In this document: positions 1 to 6,611 of the stretch, piece by piece
Numbering within the stretch: position 1 is the stretch's first letter
How the letters are laid out: each line of letters begins with the position of its first letter
The notes under the pieces: generated by a model
What the model was told of the DNA's origin: nothing
The model's input: the letters and a program-made list of their open reading frames with translations, nothing else
Database searches by the model: none
Position numbers and translations under genes: made by a program
DNA from: Clostridia bacterium
Lineage (GTDB): Bacteria > Bacillota > Clostridia > Christensenellales > CAG-314
Assembly (NCBI GenBank): GCA_900769665.1
Contig: CAAGHL010000015.1
Location: 1 to 11,082, forward strand
Direction of reading: 5' to 3'
DNA length: 11,082 nucleotides

Positions 1-368
1 GTACTTGGACAGTACTACAAGCGAGCATTTGGCAAGCCGAACTTGCGTAAAAGCGCGCAACTAACGGCGTCAAATGCTTCCCTTTTCGGTCGCTCGGTCG
101 CCAACTCCGCGCAGAGCAATATAGTAATAGTCCGCTTTCAATCTTATGAGCCTACGCTACGATGTCGCTGTGTGGTAACAACTCGTCTCCAGCCCTTCGG
201 GAAAGGCAATGATTTTTCGCCCACCCCTCATGGTCAAAGACGTCGTAATCGCACATGTCAATAAATAGTTTTGGGTGCTTTATTGCTATTTATTTGCAGC
301 AAGTCTAAGGTGACAAACCTTAAATAGTCATTTCCAAACCTACTTATCAACGTTACAGCGACCCCAAC
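1..368. other. Non-coding stretch with nested inverted repeats
   Basis: I recognise no gene here. Several frames stay open on both strands for 30-70 codons, none with a ribosome site, which argues against a protein gene. The stretch is rich in inverted repeats. AGCATTTG (24-31) pairs perfectly with CAAATGCT (71-78) and encloses GCAAG/CTTGC (32-36 with 42-46). AATAAATAG (260-268) pairs with CTATTTATT (286-294). TAAGGT (306-311) pairs with ACCTTA (317-322). None is followed by a T-run on either strand, so they are not typical intrinsic terminators. It lies downstream of the minus-strand flavoprotein operon and at the edge of the window. It could be a structured RNA, a dispersed repeat or ordinary intergenic DNA, and the sequence alone does not decide. 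Confidence 0.3.
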
Positions 369-406
369 TTGCGCTTGCGCAAATATCACTCGGTAGCTTG
401 CTACCG
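369..406 (-). repeat. Two tandem perfect hairpins at the 3' end of the flavoprotein operon
   Basis: TTGCGC/GCGCAA (369-382) and CGGTAGC/GCTACCG (391-406) are perfect short palindromes. The second contains the TAG stop codon (401-403) of the DUF1667 gene. Neither has a U-tract after it on the minus strand. They may stabilise the 3' end of the mRNA or accompany factor-dependent termination, but that role is inference. Confidence 0.35.
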
Positions 407-748
407 CATGTCCGTTGTCGTAATCACGTTTACGCCTGTGCCAAACACGTCGGCAAGCACCATGGTGCCGATCGACAACGGCTTGTCCACGACAACGTTT
501 TTCAGCAGTCGCAACAGGTCGAAAATTTTGCCCTTGGGTATTTCGCCGTCGGTACGCACCGACACCACGGGGAAGCCCTCTACGGTACTTGCCACCGAAG
601 TCGTTACGCTACGTGTCGGCGCGGTCAGCTCCGTCCGAGCAAACGCCTCGCCGCGCTTACACTTGTTGCCCAAAACACTAATTTCGTTGCCGTTTTGCGT
701 GACGTCCAGCCTACATCCGTTGGGACACACTATGCACACCATTTCCAT
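401..748 (-). CDS. DUF1667 domain protein, small four-cysteine redox partner
   Basis: This 115-residue protein matches the DUF1667 family, usually encoded beside a GlpA-like dehydrogenase and an FAD oxidoreductase, as here. The N-terminus carries a CxxCPxGC signature with Cys5, Cys8 and Cys12, and a fourth cysteine, Cys30, in GNKCKRG. The set is suited to binding an Fe-S cluster or a metal. The rest (about 40-115) is the conserved family body with the LLKNVVVDKPLSIG stretch. There is no signal peptide or membrane segment, so it should be cytoplasmic. The ATG is preceded by AGAGGT about 7 nt upstream. It is the last gene of the operon, 130 nt after the FAD oxidoreductase, and that gap holds an inverted repeat. 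A role as electron-transfer subunit, analogous to GlpC, is inferred from context only. Confidence 0.88.
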   Translation of the reverse strand: MEMVCIVCPNGCRLDVTQNGNEISVLGNKCKRGEAFARTELTAPTRSVTTSVASTVEGFPVVSVRTDGEIPKGKIFDLLRLLKNVVVDKPLSIGTMVLADVFGTGVNVITTTDMR

Positions 749-775
749 ACAAAGTACCTCTTTGCGGTATTAAAC

Positions 776-820
776 ACTGTTTTGTGACACGTACTGCATG
801 CTTAATTGTCACAAAACACT
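776..820. repeat. Inverted repeat between oxidoreductase and DUF1667 genes
   Basis: ACTGTTTTGTGAC (776-788) and GTCACAAAACACT (808-820) are complementary at 12 of 13 positions around a 19-nt centre. No T-run follows on either strand, so it is not a standard terminator. The TGTGAC/GTCACA cores recall CRP-family half-sites, but their spacing is far too wide for one dimer. In the operon mRNA it would form a hairpin about 28 nt before the DUF1667 start codon, and it may mark processing or set relative expression. Confidence 0.45.
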
Positions 821-878
821 TTGCAACTATTCACCGCAACGGCGGTCAAACGCAACAATATCGTAGCCGCACACACCG

Positions 879-2123
879 TCACTGCGGTTGCAACACAAAC
901 TCTACAACCGATGTTTCGTCTAGCTTGCACTCGGAAAAATCTACCTGCACACGCTCCATTTCGGGCGGCAACAGTTTGGCAAATTTCTTGGTAAATATCG
1001 TCTTGCCGTCCACCGTGACGGACAACTTTTGGTTGGTCAAATCTTCCTTGGCACGGAAGTAAAACACCACTTTGTCGTAGTCGTTGGCAACGTCCAACAG
1101 TTGCGGCACGGTGTACAACAGCTTGCCTTGTTTATGCACGTCTATCGTGTGTTGCGGCGCAAGGTTTTTCACCGCCGCCAAACCTGCCGTTTCGCCGTTT
1201 TCGCTGACGTAGTCCACCAAATCGTTTACGTGCAAAGCGTTGCCGCACATAAACACGCCCTCCACTTGCGTTTGGCAGTTTTGGTCGACATACGCACCCT
1301 TTGTCGCCTCGTCAAGCCGTACCGAAAGTCCGTTGGCAAGCTCGTTTTCGGGGATAAGTCCCACGGCAAGTATCAGCGTGTCGCACTCCACAATGCTTTG
1401 AGTGCCATCTATCGGGCGCATGTGGTCGTCCACTTTGCTCACTTCCACCGCTTGCAATCTGTCCGCACCAAACACACGAGTGACGGTTGTAGACAAGTGT
1501 AGCGGTATATCGAAGTCGTGCAAACATTGATGTATGTTGCGCGTCAGTCCGCTAGGCGTAGGCTTTGCCTCGTACACGCCAAGCACTTTTGCGCCTTCCA
1601 ACGTTAGTCTTCTTGCCATTATCAGTCCGATGTCGCCACTGCCGAGTATCACGCAACGTTTGCCGGGTAACACGCCTAACACGTTGACAAGATTTTGCGC
1701 CGAGCCTGCCGTGTACACTCCGCTAGGGCGGTCGCCGTGGATGTTGACGGCATTGCGAGTACGCTCTCTGCAACCCGTGGCAAGTACAAGCGACTTACAC
1801 TCCGCATGCTTTACGCCGTCGCGGCAAATGTAGGTGACAACAAAACCGCCTTCGGGTAGTATTTTTATGTCAATGACATAGCTAAGCAAGCTTGTTGCGA
1901 TGTTCGAACTCTCCACTTGCTTTACAAAACGGTCGGCGTACTCGGGTCCGGACAGCTTTTGCCCGAAACGCACCACGCCGAATCCGTCGTGAATACACTG
2001 TTTAAGTATGCCGCCCAAGCGAGCTTCGCGCTCGACCACAAGCACGCTACCGCCCTCGACGGCTTTCAATGCGGCGGCAAGTCCTGCAGGTCCTCCGCCG
2101 ATAACGATTGTATCGTAATACAT
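879..2123 (-). CDS. FAD/NAD(P)-dependent oxidoreductase, GlpA-operon type
   Basis: This 414-residue pyridine-nucleotide-disulphide-oxidoreductase-fold flavoprotein probably passes electrons between its GlpA-like neighbour and a nicotinamide or other carrier. The FAD-binding Rossmann motif GGGPAG is at 9-14 and a second dinucleotide motif, GSGDIG, at 161-166. ATGCRER (115-121) and a C-terminal FAD-contact segment around GVFMCGN (289-295) are also present. No redox-active CxxC pair is seen, so it is not a thioredoxin-reductase-like enzyme. Residues about 330-414 form an extra beta-rich tail. I chose the ATG at 2123 because GGAG lies 6-9 nt upstream; an in-frame ATG 33 nt earlier lacks a ribosome site and would put 11 unrelated residues before the nucleotide fold. 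It is the middle gene of the operon, 95 nt after the dehydrogenase gene. The natural substrate is unknown. Confidence 0.9.
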   Translation of the reverse strand: MYYDTIVIGGGPAGLAAALKAVEGGSVLVVEREARLGGILKQCIHDGFGVVRFGQKLSGPEYADRFVKQVESSNIATSLLSYVIDIKILPEGGFVVTYICRDGVKHAECKSLVLATGCRERTRNAVNIHGDRPSGVYTAGSAQNLVNVLGVLPGKRCVILGSGDIGLIMARRLTLEGAKVLGVYEAKPTPSGLTRNIHQCLHDFDIPLHLSTTVTRVFGADRLQAVEVSKVDDHMRPIDGTQSIVECDTLILAVGLIPENELANGLSVRLDEATKGAYVDQNCQTQVEGVFMCGNALHVNDLVDYVSENGETAGLAAVKNLAPQHTIDVHKQGKLLYTVPQLLDVANDYDKVVFYFRAKEDLTNQKLSVTVDGKTIFTKKFAKLLPPEMERVQVDFSECKLDETSVVEFVLQPQ

Positions 2124-2218
2124 GTTTTTCTCCGTGTTGCGTATGGCGCATTTCAAAAGCGCAAGGTCAGCCGCAATCTAACAAGCCGCAATTGCAACCA
2201 AAACTTGCTCGTCCGCAC

Positions 2219-3934
2219 TCACTCTCCGCGCGGCACTGCAACGTAACTGCCGATGTCGCCCTTGGTGACGTCCTCGTAGGCAATACCCTTTGTTTCGGCA
2301 ATTATGCGTACCACTTGCGGCATACAGAAACCGCCTTGGCAACGTCCCATGCCTGCACGCACGCGACGTTTTACTCCGTCCACCGTGGCAACGCCAAGCG
2401 GATTGTCGATTGCCGCCTTTATTTCGCCAAGCGTCACTTGCTCGCACCGACAAATCACCTTGCCGAAGTCGGGGTCGGCTTGTATGACGGCGTCGAGTTG
2501 CTCCTCGGTGAGTTCCTTTGTGCAAATAGGCTTTTGTCTGCGTGGGTTGAAGTCGGCGTTAGGTTGCACGTCTACACCGACAAGGTTCAAACACTCGTTG
2601 ACAAGCACCGCGACATCCTTGGCAAATGCAGGCGCAGCCGTAAGCCCCGGTGATTGAATACCTGCCACGTGTACCAAATTGGACACGTGACTACTGCGCT
2701 CGATAAGGAAATCTTCCTCGTACGTACATGCCCTTACCCCGGCAAAGTAGGCGATGATTGTCCCTCGCGCCAAAGTGGGACAGCATTGTTTTTGTTTGTC
2801 AAATACCATGGCAAGGTCGTTTGCCGACGTGGACGTATCTTCGCGGTCGGGCACTTCCACGGCGTTGGGGCCTAGCAAAATGTTGCCGTCCACCGTCTTT
2901 ATTATGCCGCCGCCCTTGGTATTTTTGTTGGCTTTCAGCGTTTTTAACGTAGGAGCAAGGCTGATTGCGTGGGTCGGCAACCCCTTGAAGGCAGGGTCTA
3001 GCAACAAGTCCACGCCCTTGCGAGGATGTATGGAAAAATATCTGTCGTCGGCAAGCTCGGCAATTTTGTCGGCAAATACTCCTGCGGCATTGACAACGCA
3101 CTTTGCGCCCACAGTACCGCGGTTAGTGACGACTTGGCACACATTATTGTTTTCGTCCTTGACAAATCCCGTAACAACGGTATCCAACGACACCTTGACT
3201 CCGTTTTGTACGGCGTTTTCCGCCATGGCTATCGTCAGTTTGTAGGGGGATACCGCGCCCGTTGTAGGTACATACATTGCACCCACGGCATAGGGCTTTA
3301 CAGACGGCTCCAACGCTACGATTTGTTTACGAGTAATAAACCTGACTCCGGGGATCTTGTGACGTTTGGCGCGACCGAGATAGCTTGTGGCAAGCAATTT
3401 GACCAGTCGCGAACCGAAAACGACGTATTGCCCCTCACGCTTAAATTCCACGCCAAGCTCATCGCACAAGTCGGCATACATTGCGTTGCCCTTGACGACG
3501 TACTTCAGCTTGTTGCACGTGTGTGCTAGGTCTATGCCTGCATGCACCATACCGTCGTTTGCACCGCTTGCGCCGTGGGCGACGTCGGCATGTTTTTCGC
3601 AAAGCAACACACGCAGTTTGTATCGGGACAACTCCCGTGCGATACTGCACCCCGAAATACCGCCGCCGACAATGACAACGTCCCAGTCGGTACCGTCCAA
3701 TGCCTTGTCGGACAAACTAGGCGTTTGTTGCGCCTTGGGCGTGTAGCCGACAAGCTCGATGTCGTTGACGACGTGTTTGCCGCCCTTTTTGTCGACAAAC
3801 AGCTTGCCTACGGCAACTATCGTTTGCCAATTGTCGCACTTGCCGCCAAGCACGATACTGCGGTCAGTGACGGTGACTTGCACGTCTACGCCGTACTTGG
3901 CAAGAGCTTGTTTTTTCGCACGAGAAATGTTCAT
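2219..3934 (-). CDS. GlpA-like FAD-dependent glycerol-3-phosphate dehydrogenase family protein with N-terminal BON-like and C-terminal [2Fe-2S] domains
   Basis: This 571-residue protein begins with a BON-like alpha/beta segment (about 3-65), then a DAO-type flavoprotein core (about 84-450) with FAD motif GGGISG at 90-95. It ends in a BFD-like domain (about 488-545) with Cys495, Cys497, Cys532 and Cys537 in C-x-C-x34-C-x4-C spacing, as expected for a [2Fe-2S] cluster. The core plus BFD layout fits anaerobic glycerol-3-phosphate dehydrogenases, which oxidise glycerol 3-phosphate to dihydroxyacetone phosphate; L-2-hydroxyglutarate oxidase-like enzymes share the fold, so the substrate is not certain. 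No membrane segment is evident. The N-terminal extension is an unusual addition. It is the first gene of the operon, with a near-consensus promoter about 30 nt upstream and a weak ribosome site (GGGTG). No glycerol kinase or facilitator gene is in the window. Confidence 0.88.
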   Translation of the reverse strand: MNISRAKKQALAKYGVDVQVTVTDRSIVLGGKCDNWQTIVAVGKLFVDKKGGKHVVNDIELVGYTPKAQQTPSLSDKALDGTDWDVVIVGGGISGCSIARELSRYKLRVLLCEKHADVAHGASGANDGMVHAGIDLAHTCNKLKYVVKGNAMYADLCDELGVEFKREGQYVVFGSRLVKLLATSYLGRAKRHKIPGVRFITRKQIVALEPSVKPYAVGAMYVPTTGAVSPYKLTIAMAENAVQNGVKVSLDTVVTGFVKDENNNVCQVVTNRGTVGAKCVVNAAGVFADKIAELADDRYFSIHPRKGVDLLLDPAFKGLPTHAISLAPTLKTLKANKNTKGGGIIKTVDGNILLGPNAVEVPDREDTSTSANDLAMVFDKQKQCCPTLARGTIIAYFAGVRACTYEEDFLIERSSHVSNLVHVAGIQSPGLTAAPAFAKDVAVLVNECLNLVGVDVQPNADFNPRRQKPICTKELTEEQLDAVIQADPDFGKVICRCEQVTLGEIKAAIDNPLGVATVDGVKRRVRAGMGRCQGGFCMPQVVRIIAETKGIAYEDVTKGDIGSYVAVPRGE

Positions 3935-3963
3935 TGTCGCACCCGTAAGAGTAATGTAATTGT

Positions 3964-3992
3964 ATTATATTAAATAAAAAAGCAAAAGTCAA
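3964..3992 (-). promoter_or_regulatory. Sigma-A-type promoter of the flavoprotein operon
   Basis: On the minus strand TTGACT (3987-3992) and TATAAT (3964-3969) are separated by exactly 17 nt. The predicted start near 3957 leaves a leader of only about 22 nt before the ATG at 3934. Confidence 0.8.
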
Positions 3993-4013
3993 TACCCCCG
4001 ACCACAAAATCGG

Positions 4014-4042
4014 TTGCAAAAAGTTGCAGTCGAGTGTACAAT
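4014..4042 (+). promoter_or_regulatory. Candidate promoter of the MATE transporter gene
   Basis: TTGCAA (4014-4019) and TACAAT (4037-4042) are 17 nt apart on the plus strand. The implied leader of about 155 nt holds no riboswitch I recognise. The -35 region overlaps the inverted repeat TGCAA-4-TTGCA (4015-4028), which could be a protein-binding site serving this and the divergent promoter. Confidence 0.45.
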
Positions 4043-4205
4043 AAATAGGTAAAATTTACATTTTGCAATAGACATGACTGCCACTTGAAATGTCGTAGCG
4101 AAACAGACAAACAGTCGACAAGCGCATATCAAAAACAAATTAACATAAACAAACCCTACAACCCCACGTAGGTGACGCTAGTGGCGTTAGGTGACGGAGA
4201 ACACT

Positions 4206-5612
4206 GTGGAATCAAGCGAAAAACATTACATAAAAATGACCAAAACGCCCGTGGTGAAATTGGTACTGGCACTCGGTTTACCGACGACGATATCAATGCT
4301 CATCAGCGGAATATACAACATGGCGGACACCTACTTTGTCGGAACGTTAGGCGAGTCGGCGCAAGGGGCAATCGGCATACTGTTTACTTTGCAAGCCATG
4401 ATACAAGCAATTGCATTTATGTTGGGGCATGGCTCCGGCACGTATGTCGCCAAGGAGCTAGCCAACCGCGACACGGACAAGGCAACAATGTATGTTTCAA
4501 CTGCATTTTTCCTCGGAGGAGGATTCGGCATAGTACTTTCCGTATTCGGTTTGATATTTTTGCAACCGTTCATGCGCCTACTCGGCTCTACCGAAACCAT
4601 ACTTCCTTACGCAATGGATTACGGCATGTGGGTGTTTATCAGTTGCCCCTTCCTCATTTGCAGTCTTGTACTAAACAACAACCTGCGCTACGAAGGCAAA
4701 GCGTTTTACTCCATGATAGGGCTTGTTTCCGGTGGAGTACTCAATATACTACTCGACTACATATTTGTTATTCCTTGCGGCATGGGTGTGTTCGGGGCAG
4801 GTATGGCAACGGCGATTTCCCAAGTAGTAAGCTTTGTTTTGCTGTTGATATTTTACCTAAAAATGGCGCAAAGCACTATTTCGCTAAAAGCCGTATCGAA
4901 AAAGGTAGTTACATATCTCGAAATACTCAAAAACGGATTTCCGTCATTTATTCGTCAAGGACTAAACTGCCTTTCCAGCGGCATACTAAACCACCTTGCA
5001 GGTTATTACGGAGCATTGATATATCCGACAAATCCCGAATACTACGCCGACTGCACCATTTCGGCAATGAGTATCGTCAATCGCGTTGCAACCCTTGTGT
5101 TGAGCGCGGGATTGGGCATAGGTCAAGGCTTGCAACCGGTAGCGTCATACAACTACCAACTGAAAGAATATGACCGTGTAAAACGCGCCGTTGTGGCAAC
5201 ATGCGTAGTTTGTCTTGTCATGGTGTCGGCAGTCGGCATACCCATTGCGATTTTTTCCGAGCAGATAGTTGCGGTATTCCAAAACAAACAAGCGGTAATA
5301 GACGTCGGCGCGCCGAGTTTGCGATATGCAATGTACGGACTAATGTTTATGCCCCTTAGTATGCCTATTTGCATGGTATATCAAAGTATCGGCAAGGCAA
5401 AAGTGGCGTCGTTTTTGGCAATGCTGCGAAACGGTACTGTATTTATCCCCATGATTTTTGCCGCCACCGCACTTTGGCAAGTAACGGGAGTCGAGATTGC
5501 TCAACCCGTTTCCGACGTACTGTCGGGATTGATTTCCCTGCCGTTTCTAATACACTTTTTGACGGAAAAACACGACAACGAAAAGGAAGTTGCCGTAGAT
5601 ATAACCGAGTAA
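4206..5612 (+). CDS. MATE family multidrug/toxin efflux transporter
   Basis: This 468-residue integral membrane protein has two MatE-type halves, each with about six hydrophobic segments, the length usual for the family. It should export organic cations or other small toxic molecules in exchange for Na+ or H+; the substrate cannot be read from sequence. The first helix begins near VVKLVLALGLPTTISMLISG, an asymmetric family start, and the extended hydrophilic tail after the last helix is short and charged. I favour the GTG at 4206 because GGAG (4196-4199) sits 6 nt upstream. An in-frame GTG at 4191 would add five residues but lacks a well-spaced site, and a stop at 4188-4190 blocks any earlier start. 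It is divergent from the flavoprotein operon and ends at a strong intrinsic terminator. Confidence 0.93.
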   Translation: MESSEKHYIKMTKTPVVKLVLALGLPTTISMLISGIYNMADTYFVGTLGESAQGAIGILFTLQAMIQAIAFMLGHGSGTYVAKELANRDTDKATMYVSTAFFLGGGFGIVLSVFGLIFLQPFMRLLGSTETILPYAMDYGMWVFISCPFLICSLVLNNNLRYEGKAFYSMIGLVSGGVLNILLDYIFVIPCGMGVFGAGMATAISQVVSFVLLLIFYLKMAQSTISLKAVSKKVVTYLEILKNGFPSFIRQGLNCLSSGILNHLAGYYGALIYPTNPEYYADCTISAMSIVNRVATLVLSAGLGIGQGLQPVASYNYQLKEYDRVKRAVVATCVVCLVMVSAVGIPIAIFSEQIVAVFQNKQAVIDVGAPSLRYAMYGLMFMPLSMPICMVYQSIGKAKVASFLAMLRNGTVFIPMIFAATALWQVTGVEIAQPVSDVLSGLISLPFLIHFLTEKHDNEKEVAVDITE

Positions 5613-5705
5613 CGGGTTCGTTTGCCAAAAGTCGTTGACGCCAAACTCGACTACTGCCCGACTAACGAATACAACTACGTTTTGCCACTCATTTACACAA
5701 AAATC

Positions 5706-5730
5706 GCAACCTTTTTCGGTTGCTTTTTTT
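5706..5730 (+). terminator. Intrinsic terminator after the MATE gene
   Basis: GCAACC (5706-5711) and GGTTGC (5718-5723) form a perfect stem with a 6-nt loop, followed by seven Ts (5724-5730), 93 nt after the stop codon. Confidence 0.88.
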
Positions 5731-5748
5731 GGCACGTTGTAGTATACT
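5720..5748 (+). promoter_or_regulatory. Weak candidate promoter of the kinase-like gene
   Basis: TTGCTT (5720-5725) and TATACT (5743-5748) lie 17 nt apart and overlap the preceding terminator. TATTAT (5755-5760) is an alternative -10 with a poorer match upstream. Confidence 0.35.
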
Positions 5749-5794
5749 GTTTTGTATTATGTTTGAACTCCGTTCAAGCAAAGGGAAGGTACTT

Positions 5795-6346
5795 ATGAAT
5801 AAAGCTGTTGCTGTTGTAGGAATGTGCGGCTCGGGCAAAAGCGTCGTTGCCGACTTTTTTTGTCAAAAGGGTTGGGACAGAGTTTACTTCGGCGGAGTGA
5901 CCGTGTCGGAGCTGAAACGCCAAGGGATAGAAATTAACGAAGCCAACGAACGCAAAATGCGAGAAGGCTTGCGCCAAAAGTACGGCATGGGTGCATTTGC
6001 CGTGATACTGAAGGACGAAATACTGGAAAAGCTGAAAAACGGAAACGTTGTTTTGGACGGTTTGTACAGCTGGTCGGAATACAAAATTTTGCACGAACTG
6101 CTCGGCGACAGACTGATTGTGCTTGCCGTGGTGACCAACAGCCACATCCGCAAGGAACGCCTTGCCTGCCGCGAAGTGCGCCCCCTCACGTCGGAACAAG
6201 TCGACAGCCGCGACATTGCCGAGATCGAAAACCTCGAAAAGGGCGGTCCCATTGCCAAGGCAGACTACTACATCATCAACAACGGCGACTGCACGGATTT
6301 GTGCGCCCAACTGCAAGACTTTATGGGTTGCGTAAACACGCTGTAA
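5795..6346 (+). CDS. UPF0200 / dephospho-CoA-kinase-like P-loop kinase
   Basis: This 183-residue protein has a Walker A loop, GMCGSGKS (9-16), and the overall plan of the nucleotide-kinase fold. A VVLDGLYSWSEY segment (85-96) has the DG pair of the UPF0200 family. A basic IRKERLACREVRP stretch (118-130), probably the lid, is followed by SRD (138-140) and a closing ADYYIINNG strand (156-164). The family is related to dephospho-CoA kinase and adenylate kinase and is best known from archaea. The substrate is unproven, so I do not assign coaE. The start is the ATG at 5795, with GGGAAGG about 5-7 nt upstream; reading the frame further upstream would add 25 unrelated residues. It stands alone between two terminators and is probably its own transcription unit. 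Confidence 0.8.
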   Translation: MNKAVAVVGMCGSGKSVVADFFCQKGWDRVYFGGVTVSELKRQGIEINEANERKMREGLRQKYGMGAFAVILKDEILEKLKNGNVVLDGLYSWSEYKILHELLGDRLIVLAVVTNSHIRKERLACREVRPLTSEQVDSRDIAEIENLEKGGPIAKADYYIINNGDCTDLCAQLQDFMGCVNTL

Positions 6347-6373
6347 CACTACTGCTTTACATAGATAAAAAAC

Positions 6374-6410
6374 AAAATAGGTACGTAATTTTTACATACG
6401 TACCTATTTT
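6374..6410. terminator. Bidirectional intrinsic terminator between convergent units
   Basis: AAAATAGGTACGTA (6374-6387) pairs perfectly with TACGTACCTATTTT (6397-6410) around a 9-nt loop. T-rich tracts follow on both strands. It ends the kinase-like gene on the plus strand and the MarR-thioesterase operon on the minus strand. Confidence 0.88.
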
Positions 6411-6442
6411 TTGTTTACATTTTTAGTTTTTGTCAACTTATT

Positions 6443-6592
6443 TTAGTTGCCCCAAATTCTTATTTGTCGTATTATTTCGGCGTTATCGCAAACACCGTTG
6501 TTTATTAGGTATTGCGCCAAATCAGCCGCACTTGTTATTCCTTGATCATATGCTTCGGTTATCAATTGCGTAAGGCGTTCTAGTTGATTCAT
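6443..6592 (-). CDS. 49-residue small protein downstream of the thioesterase
   Basis: A 49-codon frame runs from ATG at 6590-6592 to TAA at 6443-6445. It begins MNQLERLTQLITEAYD and ends IIRQIRIWGN. The best evidence that it is real is GGAGG (6601-6605) 8 nt before the ATG and its position 19 nt after the thioesterase stop, followed by a terminator. The composition is ordinary for a soluble, mostly helical peptide, with no signal peptide or membrane helix. The phrase DLAQYLINNGV resembles a segment common in short clostridial and phage hypothetical proteins (from memory, not searched). A second ATG at 6598-6600 abuts the SD and reads only three codons, ending in a TGA that overlaps the real start, so it is not the start. 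Function unknown. Confidence 0.72.
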   Translation of the reverse strand: MNQLERLTQLITEAYDQGITSAADLAQYLINNGVCDNAEIIRQIRIWGN

Positions 6593-6611
6593 TTACTCAT
6601 CCTCCGCTTGT

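Noticed and set aside
43..264. 73-codon plus-strand frame starting with TTG
   Set aside because: No ribosome site, no recognisable domain, and overlapping frames on the other strand are equally open; composition looks non-coding.
780..816. CRP-like operator (TGTGAC ... GTCACA)
   Set aside because: Half-sites are 19 nt apart instead of about 6 and there is no promoter next to them.
3021..3080. Possible frameshift or break in the dehydrogenase gene
   Set aside because: The reading frame is continuous from 3934 to 2219 with all expected domains, so the gene is intact.
4172..5173. 333-codon plus-strand frame overlapping the MATE gene
   Set aside because: It is a shifted frame of the MATE gene; the translation is Arg/His-rich with no domain, while the MATE frame is clearly a membrane transporter.
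5774..6349. 191-codon minus-strand frame opposite the kinase-like gene
   Set aside because: Antisense shadow; the plus frame has a Walker A motif and a proper ribosome site.
6589..6600. Three-codon frame ATG AGT AAA TGA overlapping the small-protein start
   Set aside because: The GGAGG directly abuts this ATG with no spacing, so the next ATG (8 nt spacing) is the functional start.
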